A DNA stretch of 64,000 bases from Chitinophaga sp. SYP-B3965 (lineage in GTDB: Bacteria; Bacteroidota; Bacteroidia; Chitinophagales; Chitinophagaceae): NCBI RefSeq assembly GCF_009647655.1, contig NZ_WJFD01000006.1, forward strand, positions 270,139-334,138. Reading direction: 5' to 3'. A program made the position numbers and the translations under genes. Below are positions 1 through 8,272 of this stretch, one piece after another (position 1 is the stretch's first letter; every line of letters begins with the position of its first letter). Below the pieces are notes generated by a model that saw only the letters and a list, made by a program, of their open reading frames with translations, ran no database searches and was not told the origin of the DNA.

Positions 1-561
1 AGGAATATGTACCCTGATGTAAAACTGGTAGTAGATAAGATCATAACGGATGAAGCTGGTATCTATTCCAGTGGCGGTGGTATCTCTTTCCTGAACCTGA
101 TCGTATACCTCGTTGAAAAGTATGCAGGAAAAGATGCCGCTGTCTATTGCGCGAAATTCTTCCAGGTGGATACTGACCGTTACAACCAATCACCTTTCAG
201 CATTTTCCAGGGACAAAAAGATCATAGCGATGAACCGGTGAAACAGGCGCAAACCTATATTGAAAATAATTTCCAGCAGAAAATAACCGTAGATCAATTA
301 GCGGGGATAGTGTCTGTAGGCAAGAGAAGCCTGGAAAGGAGATTTAAAAAAGCTACAGCCAATACACTGAATGAATATACCCAACGGGTGAAAATAGAAG
401 CGGCCAAAAAACACCTGGAAATGAGCAGTAAAAAGATCATGGACATCATGTATGAAGTGGGTTACTCTGATACCAAAACATTCAGAACCTCCTTCAAAAT
501 GGTAACAGGGTTGCTGCCTAAAGAATACAGGAATAAATATAACAGGGTGCATCAGATGTGA
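1..561 (+). CDS. GlxA-like AraC-family transcriptional regulator, 5' truncated by window edge
   Basis: The reading frame is open to the first base, so the gene starts upstream of the window; the ATG at position 7 is probably internal. The visible 186 residues hold the end of a DJ-1/PfpI-type domain (around GIYSSGGGISFLNLIVYLVE) followed by a C-terminal AraC-type double helix-turn-helix over roughly residues 80-175 (VGKRSLERRFKK, then IMYEVGYSDTKTFRTSFKMVTG). This order matches the GlxA group, where an amidotransferase-like sensor domain precedes the DNA-binding domain. Targets and ligand cannot be read from the sequence. Confidence 0.85.
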   Translation, partial: RNMYPDVKLVVDKIITDEAGIYSSGGGISFLNLIVYLVEKYAGKDAAVYCAKFFQVDTDRYNQSPFSIFQGQKDHSDEPVKQAQTYIENNFQQKITVDQLAGIVSVGKRSLERRFKKATANTLNEYTQRVKIEAAKKHLEMSSKKIMDIMYEVGYSDTKTFRTSFKMVTGLLPKEYRNKYNRVHQM

Positions 562-580
562 TGGCTGGTGCAAAATTCTT

Positions 581-1807
581 TTATTCCAGTATTAGCCTGA
601 TCTCATTATTCTTCTTCATGTCCGTACTGAGGCGCAGATTTTTAGATTTCGTGCCATAACGGATCCTTAGCTCTGCTGTGTTTGGAGGAATTGATCCGAG
701 ATTGTCTGCCATAAATAAGAGGGTGTTTTCACCGGGCTGCAGGCGGATGGGGATCTTTTGCAGGGCATTCTTTACAGGGAAGCCGGTTCTGATCCATTCA
801 CCGTTCAGACGCAGGGAAATACTATCTCCATCTTCTTTTGCACTGTCCCAGAGTTCCAGTACGATGTTGGCGGTGTCTACTTTTATGCTGGCGAGGGGGA
901 TGGATTCTCTTTGGGCACTTTGTTTATAATAGATATCTGCTACCACAAAAGTGGCAAAAGCATTAGCCCTGTGCCGGAAATCGAAGCTGTATTCCTTCTC
1001 TCCTATCTTCGTGTACAGGTTCCCGGTATTTGGCGGAAGACGGCCATAGTTGTCTGCAAAGAACACAAACAGGTTGCGGCCGGTATCCAGTTTGATCTGC
1101 TGGCGCCGGTTCTGGTCATTTATCTCCTGCCGGCTAAATATCGTTCTGTTGTTATGAAGCAAGGTAACCGTGTCCTTATCGTGTTTTTCCTGGTCTTCTA
1201 CCTGCATGGTGATCATACTGTCCCCGGCCATGATAGGATCATAGATGCCCAGGTATATGTCTGAGGTTTCCTTTCGCAGGATCCGTCGTACGCTTGAATC
1301 TTCCAGTGGTTGGCTGCTGATCTTCTTTAAGGTAATGGAATCCCTGTATAAAAATTCCCTTAATTGCACTTTGGTGTTCGTATAGAGCTCATCATCATCC
1401 AATCCCCGCATCCAGATGCCAAAACCATCTATCCACATCCTTTTCACGGATATCTTTCCCTCCTGGAAATTCAGGGTACCATTGATATACCACATCCAGA
1501 TGCCCAGTTTGAAGGGTGTTTCCAGCAAAGGGTATTTGCCACGGCCGATGCCCAGCTGCTGATCATTCTTCCTGGCCAGCAGCACTTCGTAAATACCGGT
1601 AAAGGAACCGTATTGTAGCTTGATCTTGGCAGGATAGAGAACACCTCGTTCCGGGGCACCTATTTTTAACTCGAGGATTATAGCAGGAATGTGAGGCCAG
1701 CGTTTGCTGCTCATCTGCCAGGTACCGGCCCATTTATCGGCCTGTGCCATTACAGTATGCGTAATGCCGGTTAACAAAATAAACCATATGAGCAGTTTCC
1801 GATTCAA
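581..1807 (-). CDS. Secreted protein of unknown function with a duplicated C-terminal domain
   Basis: This is a 408-residue protein with a clear N-terminal signal peptide (hydrophobic LLIWFILLTGITHTVMA, cleavage near AQA). After an N-terminal region of about 170 residues (WAGTWQMSSKRWP, an imperfect W-rich sheet-like segment) come two related modules at about residues 180-285 and 305-405. Both contain a run of the form DSxTLxxNG/NN and end with the shared signature FADNxGxxPPNT or MADNxGxxPPNT. I do not recognise a catalytic motif. It is probably periplasmic or outer-membrane associated. It is convergent with the AraC gene on its left, 19 bases away. Confidence 0.75.
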   Translation of the reverse strand: MNRKLLIWFILLTGITHTVMAQADKWAGTWQMSSKRWPHIPAIILELKIGAPERGVLYPAKIKLQYGSFTGIYEVLLARKNDQQLGIGRGKYPLLETPFKLGIWMWYINGTLNFQEGKISVKRMWIDGFGIWMRGLDDDELYTNTKVQLREFLYRDSITLKKISSQPLEDSSVRRILRKETSDIYLGIYDPIMAGDSMITMQVEDQEKHDKDTVTLLHNNRTIFSRQEINDQNRRQQIKLDTGRNLFVFFADNYGRLPPNTGNLYTKIGEKEYSFDFRHRANAFATFVVADIYYKQSAQRESIPLASIKVDTANIVLELWDSAKEDGDSISLRLNGEWIRTGFPVKNALQKIPIRLQPGENTLLFMADNLGSIPPNTAELRIRYGTKSKNLRLSTDMKKNNEIRLILE

Positions 1808-1951
1808 TGCTGAAAATTAATGATTTATCTTTTTTGTCGCAACAAAAAAAATGCAGGCGGGCATATCATAGATCTGAAAGCGGGAGATAAAAAGTGTGGA
1901 ACGGGGCGGGAAGAATTGAGAAGGCCGGTTTGACCTTCTCTTTTTATACGA

Positions 1952-2362
1952 CTAACTTTTCTGAAATACAGTATCAGTAGCGTGTATTGTTCCGTTTGTT
2001 ATTCTGGCTTCACGTTCCAGGATAACAGCTCCGCCAATACTCACTTTTCCTTCTTTCACTTCTACTGCCAGCACTGTGCCGCCTAATGTATTCAGTTTAT
2101 CACCGTCCTTCAGATCTTTAAAAAGGATCTTTCCGTTCACGATGTGATTATTCATCAGGTCTGTAAGTTTCAGCTTATTGTCCTTTTCAAGAAGGCCTTC
2201 CATTATCCCTTTATCCAGTTTATCAAAAGCAATATCATTAGGAGCGAAAAAAGTGAACGGGCCCCTGCTGCTCAGCAATTGATCCAGGTCTGAGGAGTGA
2301 ACACCTTTTTTTAAAGTTTTCAGGTATCTGTCTGTGTTAATAACCTGCGTAATATTTGACAT
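1952..2362 (-). CDS. Fasciclin (FAS1) domain protein
   Basis: This 136-residue protein consists of a single FAS1 domain. The two FAS1 signatures are visible: PFTFFAPNDIAFDKL (H1 box-like) and LMNNHIVNGKI followed by NGTIHATDTVF (H2 box-like). FAS1 domains mediate adhesion or protein interaction, and stand-alone bacterial copies are common, usually secreted. No convincing signal peptide is seen here (MSNITQVINTDRYLK), so its location is uncertain. It is probably transcribed on its own. Confidence 0.85.
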   Translation of the reverse strand: MSNITQVINTDRYLKTLKKGVHSSDLDQLLSSRGPFTFFAPNDIAFDKLDKGIMEGLLEKDNKLKLTDLMNNHIVNGKILFKDLKDGDKLNTLGGTVLAVEVKEGKVSIGGAVILEREARITNGTIHATDTVFQKS

Positions 2363-2445
2363 TTTGTTGTTTTACCTGCCGATAGTATAACCGGCAACAA
2401 CAAAAGGTAAGCTTAATTAAACGTAATCACTGATAATGTTATATA

Positions 2446-3282
2446 TCACAATGTTTTAAATACTTCATTTAACCGCGCATATGGAACCGCATCTTTCACG
2501 AAAGAGAAAGTACCTTTTTCTCTGATCTCCTGCGCCGCATAATAGAAACTGCCATAAGCCGCACGTGCAAGGGAAGAACCAAGGCTTACTCTTTTTACAC
2601 CCAATTGTTCCAGTTCATCCAATGAAAAAATTACATTGCCCAATCCCATTACCACGCTTATCGGTTTGGGCGCTACCGCTTTTACAACACTTTCAATTTC
2701 TTCGCGCGTTTTCAAACCTGGTGCAAAGAGCACATCTGCCCCTGCTTCTGCATAGGCTACTAATCTGCGTATTGTATCTTTCAGGTCTATGCGCCCATAG
2801 ATGAGGTTTTCTGCCCTTGCAGTGAATGTAAAAGGGAATGGCAGGCTGCGGGCTGCTTCTACGGCTGCGCGTACACGCGCTACAGATAATTCAAATGGAT
2901 AGATAGGATCATCCGGGCGCCCGGTGGCGTCTTCTATGGAACCTCCGGCAAGTCCGGCTTTTGCGGCTTGTAAGATAGTAGTAGCACAAGCTTCCGGTTC
3001 ATCTCCGTAGCCGTTTTCCAGATCAGCAGAAACGGGGAGATCTGTGGCGGCAATAATATCCTGTATGTTCTTTAATGTTTCTTCTTTCGTGACTGCTCCT
3101 TCCCCATCAGGTTTTCCCAGCATAAAAGCGAGGCCGGCACTGGTGGTGGCGAGTGCTTCAAATCCGAGACTGGCGAGTAATTTTGCGGAGCCGGCATCCC
3201 ATGGATTGGGGATGACGAATATGCCTTCTCTTTCGTGGAGGGCTTTGAGGGCTGTGGCTTTGGTGTGTTGCGATGGTTTCAT
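2446..3282 (-). CDS. Isocitrate lyase / phosphoenolpyruvate mutase family protein
   Basis: This 278-residue TIM-barrel protein belongs to the PEP mutase/isocitrate lyase superfamily. The superfamily signature is seen as VSADLENGYGDEP (metal and substrate loop), with IEDATG, FTARAEN and GADVLFAPG further on. The KKCGH catalytic motif of true isocitrate lyase is absent, which argues for a PEP mutase-like or carboxyvinyl-carboxyphosphonate mutase-like enzyme acting on a C-C or C-P bond of a 2-oxoacid-like substrate. The exact substrate cannot be inferred. The start ATG at 3282 is well placed. Confidence 0.88.
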   Translation of the reverse strand: MKPSQHTKATALKALHEREGIFVIPNPWDAGSAKLLASLGFEALATTSAGLAFMLGKPDGEGAVTKEETLKNIQDIIAATDLPVSADLENGYGDEPEACATTILQAAKAGLAGGSIEDATGRPDDPIYPFELSVARVRAAVEAARSLPFPFTFTARAENLIYGRIDLKDTIRRLVAYAEAGADVLFAPGLKTREEIESVVKAVAPKPISVVMGLGNVIFSLDELEQLGVKRVSLGSSLARAAYGSFYYAAQEIREKGTFSFVKDAVPYARLNEVFKTL

Positions 3283-3324
3283 TTTTTGCGGGCGTTAGGT
3301 TAAGGGGGGAAGTTACGGAAACAT

Positions 3325-3660
3325 TTAATCCGGTTGGTGCTGAAAACAATAGCCATTGGCAATACTTGTTTTGTGCTTACATCTTGTACCGCTTTTAGTC
3401 TTTCCACTGCATTGCACCGTTTTGCTTTTGCCTGCTGCTTTATCTTCTGTTGAAATGCGGAGGATGCCAATTACAGGCTTGCATATTTTACAGGGTTCCA
3501 AACCTAATTCTTTAACTTTTTCAGGAGTTATTTTCTCCGATACATTTTCTACCATCCTGCAACTGGCCAGATGATACTTTTTGCCTGAAGGGGTTTTATA
3601 AATAGATTGACCGCTTGCTGAAAAAGCAAATAACAACAGTATTATTGTAATTCTTATCAT
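3325..3660 (-). CDS. Small secreted Cys-rich protein (DUF5763-like)
   Basis: The frame is open further upstream, but I place the start at ATG 3660 because that gives a typical signal peptide (MIRITIILLLFAFSASGQ) and clears the divergent gene at 3711. The mature part of the 111-residue protein has two Cys-containing pieces. The first is YHLASCRMVENV with EPCKICKP, resembling small metal-binding modules. The second is a C-terminal CSGKTKSGTRCKH...GYCFQHQ segment, as in DUF5763 proteins. A zinc-binding role is likely from the Cys/His spacing; the function is unknown. Confidence 0.75.
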   Translation of the reverse strand: MIRITIILLLFAFSASGQSIYKTPSGKKYHLASCRMVENVSEKITPEKVKELGLEPCKICKPVIGILRISTEDKAAGKSKTVQCSGKTKSGTRCKHKTSIANGYCFQHQPD

Positions 3661-3710
3661 AGGCTTGATAAATCTAAGAAAAAAGATAAAATTGCAGGAA
3701 GATCTTTTAT

Positions 3711-5165
3711 ATGTTAAAATACCGTAAAATACATAGTTGGGGCCTCCTTCCCTGCTTTTTGATATTAGTCCTTTCCATGAAGCCGCCGGCATCAGTAACG
3801 GTATACCCTGCCCCAAAGGGAGAGATACTCAGCCAGGCGTTTAAGGTTTCTGCCGGAAAGAAAGATGTTCCGGTTTACCTTGCAAAGGTAGCACCTGCTG
3901 ATGCTGTCAAACGAGCAAAAGCAATGGACGATAAAGTGAATTCTGCCAACTATTGCGATACAGCCTCCTTTGCTTATTTCGACCTGTCAGGTTCTGCCAT
4001 TGTTACCGTTACGGTTCCTTCTACTGTAACTTCCGCCAAAGTATTACCTGCTTCGGCTGGCATCACGCCTGTTATTAAAGGAAATACTATTTCTTTTAAA
4101 GTCTCCTCTCCTCAGAACCTGACAATTGAGATCAATGGTGAATGGGTACGGTCATTACACCTTTTCGTCAATCCGCCGGAAACAGATATACCCCGCCCCG
4201 ATGATCCGAATGTTATTTATTTTGGCCCGGGGATACATGAGGTGAGTTCATTAGTTGTGGGCGATAACAAGACTGTATATATTGCCGGTGGCGCTATTGT
4301 GCGTGCCATTATTAAGCCGGATGAAAAGTTCCGTGTCAACAAAGAAAGCGGCCTGCGAGGATATGCTCCTACTTTTGATCTCCGGGGAAAGAACATCACC
4401 ATCCGTGGCCGTGGGATCATCGATCAAAGCGGTTGTACTACACATGCACGGAACGTTATTTCTATTCGTGGATCATCTGATGTACAACTTGAAGGTGTGA
4501 TCCTTCGGGATGCAAGCCTTTGGACGGTCCCTGTCCGCCAGTCGGACCGCGTGATGATAGATAATATCAAATTACTCGGTTACAGGGCCAACTCTGATGG
4601 TATCGACATTGCAAACAGCCGTAACGTAACTGTTCAGCATTGCTTTATCCGTACCCTGGATGACCTCATTGTAGTCAAAGCAGACAAAGATCAGGGAGAA
4701 GTAAAACATATAGTAGCCAGGAAATGTGTACTCTGGAACCAGGTGGCGCATGCACTCAGTATAGGTGCAGAGCTTCGGGAGAATGTGGACGATGTACTGT
4801 TCACTGACTGTGATATTATTCATGATCAGGGCAGGGAATGGTTGTTGCGGATCTATCAGTGCGATGCCGCTTTGATCAGTAATGTACGATTCGAGAATAT
4901 CCGCATTGAGCAGGGGAAAAGATATATTTCATTATGGATAGGAAAAGCTATTTGGTCCAGAGATACAGAGAGGGGTCATATAAAGGGTGTAGTATTTAAA
5001 GATATCAAAGCCGATGGTGATCCGCTGACAGTGCAATTAGTTGGTATTGATGAAGCACATCTTGTTGAAGATGTCCTCTTTCAAAATGTTGTGCTTAATG
5101 GAAAGCAACTTACCAGGGATATAATAGATACGAATGCTTTTGTGAAAGATGTGAGGGTAAAATGA
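3711..5165 (+). CDS. GH28-like right-handed beta-helix glycosidase, secreted
   Basis: This 484-residue protein has an N-terminal signal or anchor (GLLPCFLILVLSM). A beta-sandwich-like N-terminal part (to about residue 160) precedes a right-handed parallel beta-helix. Polygalacturonase-type landmarks are recognisable but altered: NSDGIDI (for NTDGID), RTLDDLIVVKA (for GDDCIAIKS) and AHALSIGAE (for GHGISIGS). The acidic residues of the first two motifs are kept, so hydrolase activity is plausible, but the substrate is probably not plain polygalacturonate. The gene ends in a perfect hairpin shared with the convergent OmpA-family gene. Confidence 0.78.
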   Translation: MLKYRKIHSWGLLPCFLILVLSMKPPASVTVYPAPKGEILSQAFKVSAGKKDVPVYLAKVAPADAVKRAKAMDDKVNSANYCDTASFAYFDLSGSAIVTVTVPSTVTSAKVLPASAGITPVIKGNTISFKVSSPQNLTIEINGEWVRSLHLFVNPPETDIPRPDDPNVIYFGPGIHEVSSLVVGDNKTVYIAGGAIVRAIIKPDEKFRVNKESGLRGYAPTFDLRGKNITIRGRGIIDQSGCTTHARNVISIRGSSDVQLEGVILRDASLWTVPVRQSDRVMIDNIKLLGYRANSDGIDIANSRNVTVQHCFIRTLDDLIVVKADKDQGEVKHIVARKCVLWNQVAHALSIGAELRENVDDVLFTDCDIIHDQGREWLLRIYQCDAALISNVRFENIRIEQGKRYISLWIGKAIWSRDTERGHIKGVVFKDIKADGDPLTVQLVGIDEAHLVEDVLFQNVVLNGKQLTRDIIDTNAFVKDVRVK

Positions 5166-5183
5166 CAAATTATCATTTTACCC
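5155..5183. terminator. Perfect 11-bp hairpin between convergent genes
   Basis: GGGTAAAATGA at 5155-5165 pairs with its exact reverse complement at 5173-5183 around a 7-base loop. The left arm contains the stop codon of the beta-helix gene. The following T tract is poor on both strands, so termination is inferred from position between convergent genes. Confidence 0.5.
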
Positions 5184-5190
5184 TGCTTTC

Positions 5191-6471
5191 TTATAACTTA
5201 ACAAACTCCACCCGCCGGTTCTTTGCTTTCCCATCACTGTTTGTATTAGGCGCAACGGGCTGCGCCTCTCCTTTCCCGTCTGTCTGTATCCTTGAACCGG
5301 CTACCGCATAATTTTCTGTGATATACATCTTCACAGCTGCTGCCCTCTTTTGTGAAAGGGAAACATTTTCAGCGTCCCCACCATCGCTGTCTGTATGGCC
5401 GATGATCTTTATTTTAAGGGAGGGATTGGCCACCAGGGCATCGCCAAATTGTTTGATGATATCGTAGGATGCCGGTTTTATCACATCACTGCTCACATCA
5501 AAAAGAATATCACTTGTCACAGCCTTCCCTTCTTCCATCAGCTGTTTGATCAGCAGGCTCCGCGCATCCACATTTCCGGAAGCGATGCGTATGTTTCCAA
5601 AAACCATTGGCAGTTCAGAAGCCGGTATCACATATCCATTGGTCAGGAAAAAATTATTCCGCATGGGATCTGTTAATGCACGCGGCAGATCCAGGATCTT
5701 CGTCTGATCCAGGTAAACCCGTATACGTGTTTTATTGATCGCCATACTCACCCGCAACACATTGTTGACATAAGACGGCAAGGGGAATTCGTTTTTATTG
5801 CCCACTACTTCCCGCAAGCCATATTCCAGTGTTCTTCCATCCTTTTCATTATACCTTCGGATAGTTGTATAAAATTTGTCTTTATAATAAAGATCCTCTT
5901 TCAGTATATCTTTTACTGGTGTCAGGCCAAAATCAATATTGGGGGTACGTCGTTCGCCTTCATCTAAAAGGATCAGATCGAATTCAATGGTGCAGTTCTC
6001 CGGCAGTGCTTTTTTCAATACGGGATTTACAACAGAATTGTGCGATACTTCAAACCAGCGGCCCGGGAAACCATCCACCGTGATCACCTTTCCGGTTCCT
6101 GTTGTATTCCAGTTAGCCGGAAAATCCATCAGGGCATCCTTTTCAAAATGATCTTCAAAGATCACCTGGTTGCCTGGTACAAAATCCAGGAAACTGCTCC
6201 GCTGGCTCACCCTTACCCTGGGAGCTGCTGTGCCTGCCGCCCCTCTGGCACTGGTTTCTGCAATAACCGGCTTATTAATATTCTTTTTTTCTTTCTTGCT
6301 AAAAGAACTGTCCAGGGACTTGTCTGCCTTATCTAAGCCTTTATCAATGGTACGGTCTATCCGCTCATTGGCTTTTCGTTTGGCTCTGTCTTCTATTCTT
6401 TTCAGGATATCCTGCCCTTGCAGGGTGATACAATTGAGGAAACATGTCAGGAGAATGAATGTTGTTTTCAT
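5191..6471 (-). CDS. OmpA-family outer membrane / peptidoglycan-binding protein
   Basis: This 426-residue protein has a signal peptide (MKTTFILLTCFLNCITLQGQ), then a charged, probably coiled segment (residues 22-75, repeated RxxRKANERIDRTIDKGLDKADKS). A beta-sandwich-like central region (about 90-300, starting FVPGNQVIFEDHFEKD) looks like a concanavalin-like domain. A C-terminal OmpA domain (about 315-426) carries ILFDVSSDVIKPAS, GHTDSDGGDAENVSLSQKRAAAV and KNRRVEF, the residues that hold diaminopimelate in peptidoglycan. It probably tethers the envelope to the cell wall. Convergent with the GH28-like gene. Confidence 0.88.
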   Translation of the reverse strand: MKTTFILLTCFLNCITLQGQDILKRIEDRAKRKANERIDRTIDKGLDKADKSLDSSFSKKEKKNINKPVIAETSARGAAGTAAPRVRVSQRSSFLDFVPGNQVIFEDHFEKDALMDFPANWNTTGTGKVITVDGFPGRWFEVSHNSVVNPVLKKALPENCTIEFDLILLDEGERRTPNIDFGLTPVKDILKEDLYYKDKFYTTIRRYNEKDGRTLEYGLREVVGNKNEFPLPSYVNNVLRVSMAINKTRIRVYLDQTKILDLPRALTDPMRNNFFLTNGYVIPASELPMVFGNIRIASGNVDARSLLIKQLMEEGKAVTSDILFDVSSDVIKPASYDIIKQFGDALVANPSLKIKIIGHTDSDGGDAENVSLSQKRAAAVKMYITENYAVAGSRIQTDGKGEAQPVAPNTNSDGKAKNRRVEFVKL

Positions 6472-6616
6472 TACAAATGTTTTTGAGGTAGGTGCTAAAA
6501 TTTGGGGTTCAAATATGCCTGCTGATCTATTATCTACTATGGGGTATTAAATACTCTCTGATACGAAGTTATTATTTTTATCAATATCAAGCGCTGGGCT
6601 ACCTTATATTTTGTAA

Positions 6617-6654
6617 TTGGCATATTCCGTATCCATGGCGTTGGTCTAATTTTG
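6617..6654 (+). promoter_or_regulatory. Promoter of AhpD-like gene with candidate MocR-regulon element
   Basis: A -7 box TAATTTTG (6647-6654, matching TAnnTTTG) lies just before the gene at 6671. The element TTGGCATATT starts exactly 30 bases upstream of it (6617). The same arrangement occurs before the GNAT gene and the DoxX gene nearby. Confidence 0.6.
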
Positions 6655-6670
6655 TGGGCAAACAAAACAA

Positions 6671-7105
6671 ATGAAAACACGAATTAAAATTGACAAACTA
6701 GAGCCGGCAGGATACAACGCCGTTCTCGGGCTGGAAAAATTCATAGAAAGCACACCACTGACAAGAAAACATAAAGACCTGATCAAGATCAGATCTTCCC
6801 AAATAAACGGATGTGCTTTCTGTATTGACATGCATACTAAGGAAGCCCGTAAGGCAGGTGAAACAGAACAACGCATCTATGCCCTGAATGCCTGGCGTGA
6901 TACGCCTTTCTTCTCAGAAGATGAGCGGGCCATATTGGCGCTGACCGAGGAAGTTACATTGATCAGCAACCATGTAAAAGATGAAACATATGAGCAGGCC
7001 GCTAAAGTGCTGGATGAAAAATACCTCGCACAAGTGATCCTGGCAATTATTACTATTAATGTTTGGAACAGGATTGGCATCACGACCAACCTGATACCAG
7101 TATAG
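6671..7105 (+). CDS. Carboxymuconolactone decarboxylase / AhpD-like family protein
   Basis: This 144-residue helical protein of the AhpD-like fold has the redox motif CAFC (Cys48 and Cys51) followed by DMH (His55). This is the pattern of the peroxidase-associated branch, in which the CxxC pair and His carry out disulfide exchange, rather than of true carboxymuconolactone decarboxylases. RSSQINGCAFCIDMHTKEA is the standard signature. It probably acts in cytoplasmic peroxide or organic hydroperoxide handling. It shares a promoter element with its neighbours around the MocR regulator at 8273. Confidence 0.88.
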   Translation: MKTRIKIDKLEPAGYNAVLGLEKFIESTPLTRKHKDLIKIRSSQINGCAFCIDMHTKEARKAGETEQRIYALNAWRDTPFFSEDERAILALTEEVTLISNHVKDETYEQAAKVLDEKYLAQVILAIITINVWNRIGITTNLIPV

Positions 7106-7123
7106 TGTGTGAAACATAAATAA

Positions 7124-7148
7124 GAAAGCCCTCTTAGCGAGGGCTTTT
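7124..7148. terminator. Bidirectional terminator
   Basis: A GC-rich stem GAAAGCCCTC / GAGGGCTTTT with a 5-base loop lies between two convergent genes (ends 7105 and 7153). T-rich sequence follows on the + strand; on the - strand the run is shorter. Confidence 0.75.
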
Positions 7149-7152
7149 CCTT

Positions 7153-7701
7153 TTATATCTTCGCACTGATACCAATCATCAGTCTTGCTTTATCTGCTTC
7201 GGGATCAAAAGCCGGCATTACCCAGATAGTTGATAAAAACTTAGGAATAGTGAACCGAAAATTGGGTCCTATACCATGGAGCCTCCAGGCTGTAAGACCC
7301 AGTGTAAAGCGGTCCGTGTATTTATGGAATAAGTTGGCCTTATACAAATAATTCTCCTTCCCGCTACCCAATTCCCCTAAAATAAAGAAGGATGTTTTCC
7401 CTTTCCCCGTCCATATACTGGCACCGAAACGAGGGCTGGTTGTTCCATGTTCAATACCAGCGCTTGCACCAACACTAAATGAACTGGATGGAGAATAGGT
7501 AGCACCGATCAATGCCTCACTCCATTTTTGTTCTACGAGTCCAAAGAAAGTTAATGCGATCTTCTGTGTGATCTTCTTCGACAAAAAATAATTAATGTTA
7601 GGTTCAACCGTGCCCCCTGCAGTATATCTGCCATATACCTCCAGCTGGGCTTGCGCTAAAAATGGCAGAAGGATAAGTAAAAGAGTCAGCATCTTTTTCA
7701 T
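7153..7701 (-). CDS. Small secreted outer-membrane-type beta-barrel protein, DoxX-linked
   Basis: The ATG at 7701 is preferred because it yields a signal peptide (MKKMLTLLLILLPFLAQAQ) and begins 1 base after the stop of the DoxX gene, which suggests one transcript; the longer frame would overlap that gene. The 182-residue protein has alternating hydrophobic/polar strands (KIALTFFGLVEQKWSEALIGATYSP and similar) and ends FDPEADKARLMIGISAKI, as expected for an 8-strand-type outer membrane barrel. Family and function are unknown. It is co-transcribed with DoxX and so probably under the same control. Confidence 0.7.
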   Translation of the reverse strand: MKKMLTLLLILLPFLAQAQLEVYGRYTAGGTVEPNINYFLSKKITQKIALTFFGLVEQKWSEALIGATYSPSSSFSVGASAGIEHGTTSPRFGASIWTGKGKTSFFILGELGSGKENYLYKANLFHKYTDRFTLGLTAWRLHGIGPNFRFTIPKFLSTIWVMPAFDPEADKARLMIGISAKI

Positions 7702-7702
7702 C

Positions 7703-8137
7703 TTATAGCTTAGAATTATCAATACTCCATTTGTACTCAGGGATTGTTGCAAGTAACAGGCTGGCGGTGCAAACCGGAAATACGGCAAAGTTGATGGGGG
7801 CTTTGATCCCTAAAAACATGGCCATGGCTGATCCAAAAATGAAGGTCAGTATACAACTGGCGATGGCAGCCTGTCTTGTTCTAAATCCAATAATGAGCAG
7901 AATGCCAATAACCACTTCGGCAAAAGTGGCGATGCTCCCCATTACGTTAACGATTGGCCTGTCCAGAAAAGGCATTAGTGTGCCGGTATAACTGATGAAG
8001 CTATCCCAGCTCCCCCATTCAATATTTCTGTTTCCGAACGGCCCCAGCAAACCAAGCCTGTCCGATACCGTTGTGAGGAAGCCCATGCCTAATGCAATGC
8101 GCAAAAGAAGTTGTGGTACTTTAAATGAATTTGTCAT
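7703..8137 (-). CDS. DoxX-family membrane protein
   Basis: This four-helix integral membrane protein of the DoxX family has segments LLLRIALGMGFLTTVS, VNVMGSIATFAEVVIGILLIIGF, ASCILTFIFGSAMAMFLGI and FAVFPVCTASLLLATI. The longest frame starts at 8170, but that would run through the -7 box at 8158-8165. I place the start at ATG 8137 (8143 also possible), giving 144 residues. DoxX proteins are linked to thiol/oxidative stress homeostasis in some bacteria; the role here is inferred from context. It is divergent from the MocR-type regulator. Confidence 0.82.
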   Translation of the reverse strand: MTNSFKVPQLLLRIALGMGFLTTVSDRLGLLGPFGNRNIEWGSWDSFISYTGTLMPFLDRPIVNVMGSIATFAEVVIGILLIIGFRTRQAAIASCILTFIFGSAMAMFLGIKAPINFAVFPVCTASLLLATIPEYKWSIDNSKL

Positions 8138-8157
8138 AAACATTGTTTTTATTGATG

Positions 8158-8195
8158 CAAAACTAGGCACTTGCTGGGCTGTAATTATAGGCCAG
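8158..8195 (-). promoter_or_regulatory. Promoter of the DoxX operon with candidate MocR site
   Basis: Read on the - strand, CTGGCCTATA starts at 8195 and the -7 box TAGTTTTG (8165-8158) follows 30 bases later. That is the same spacing as before the AhpD-like and GNAT genes. On the + strand the element overlaps a direct repeat TTATA-N6-TTATA (8184-8199), the kind of spaced direct repeat bound by MocR/GabR-type regulators. Confidence 0.6.
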
Positions 8196-8234
8196 TTATA
8201 AGAAAGGCACCAGCCCAGATACCTGTATAATGAC

Positions 8235-8242
8235 TATATTTG
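8235..8242 (+). promoter_or_regulatory. -7 box of the MocR-type regulator gene
   Basis: TATATTTG matches TAnnTTTG exactly. Its last bases coincide with an in-frame TTG codon at 8240, so translation more likely starts at ATG 8273, leaving a short leader. Confidence 0.6.
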
Positions 8243-8272
8243 AATACCGATATTCACCAAACCAAAGCGCGG

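Noticed and set aside
1918..1945. Hairpin GAGAAGG...CCTTCTC beyond the fasciclin gene
   Set aside because: Its T-run lies on the + strand although the adjacent genes are on the - strand, so a role as their terminator is not supported.
8240..8272. TTG start extending the MocR protein by 11 residues
   Set aside because: The TTG overlaps the -7 box TATATTTG; the downstream ATG matches the usual family start.
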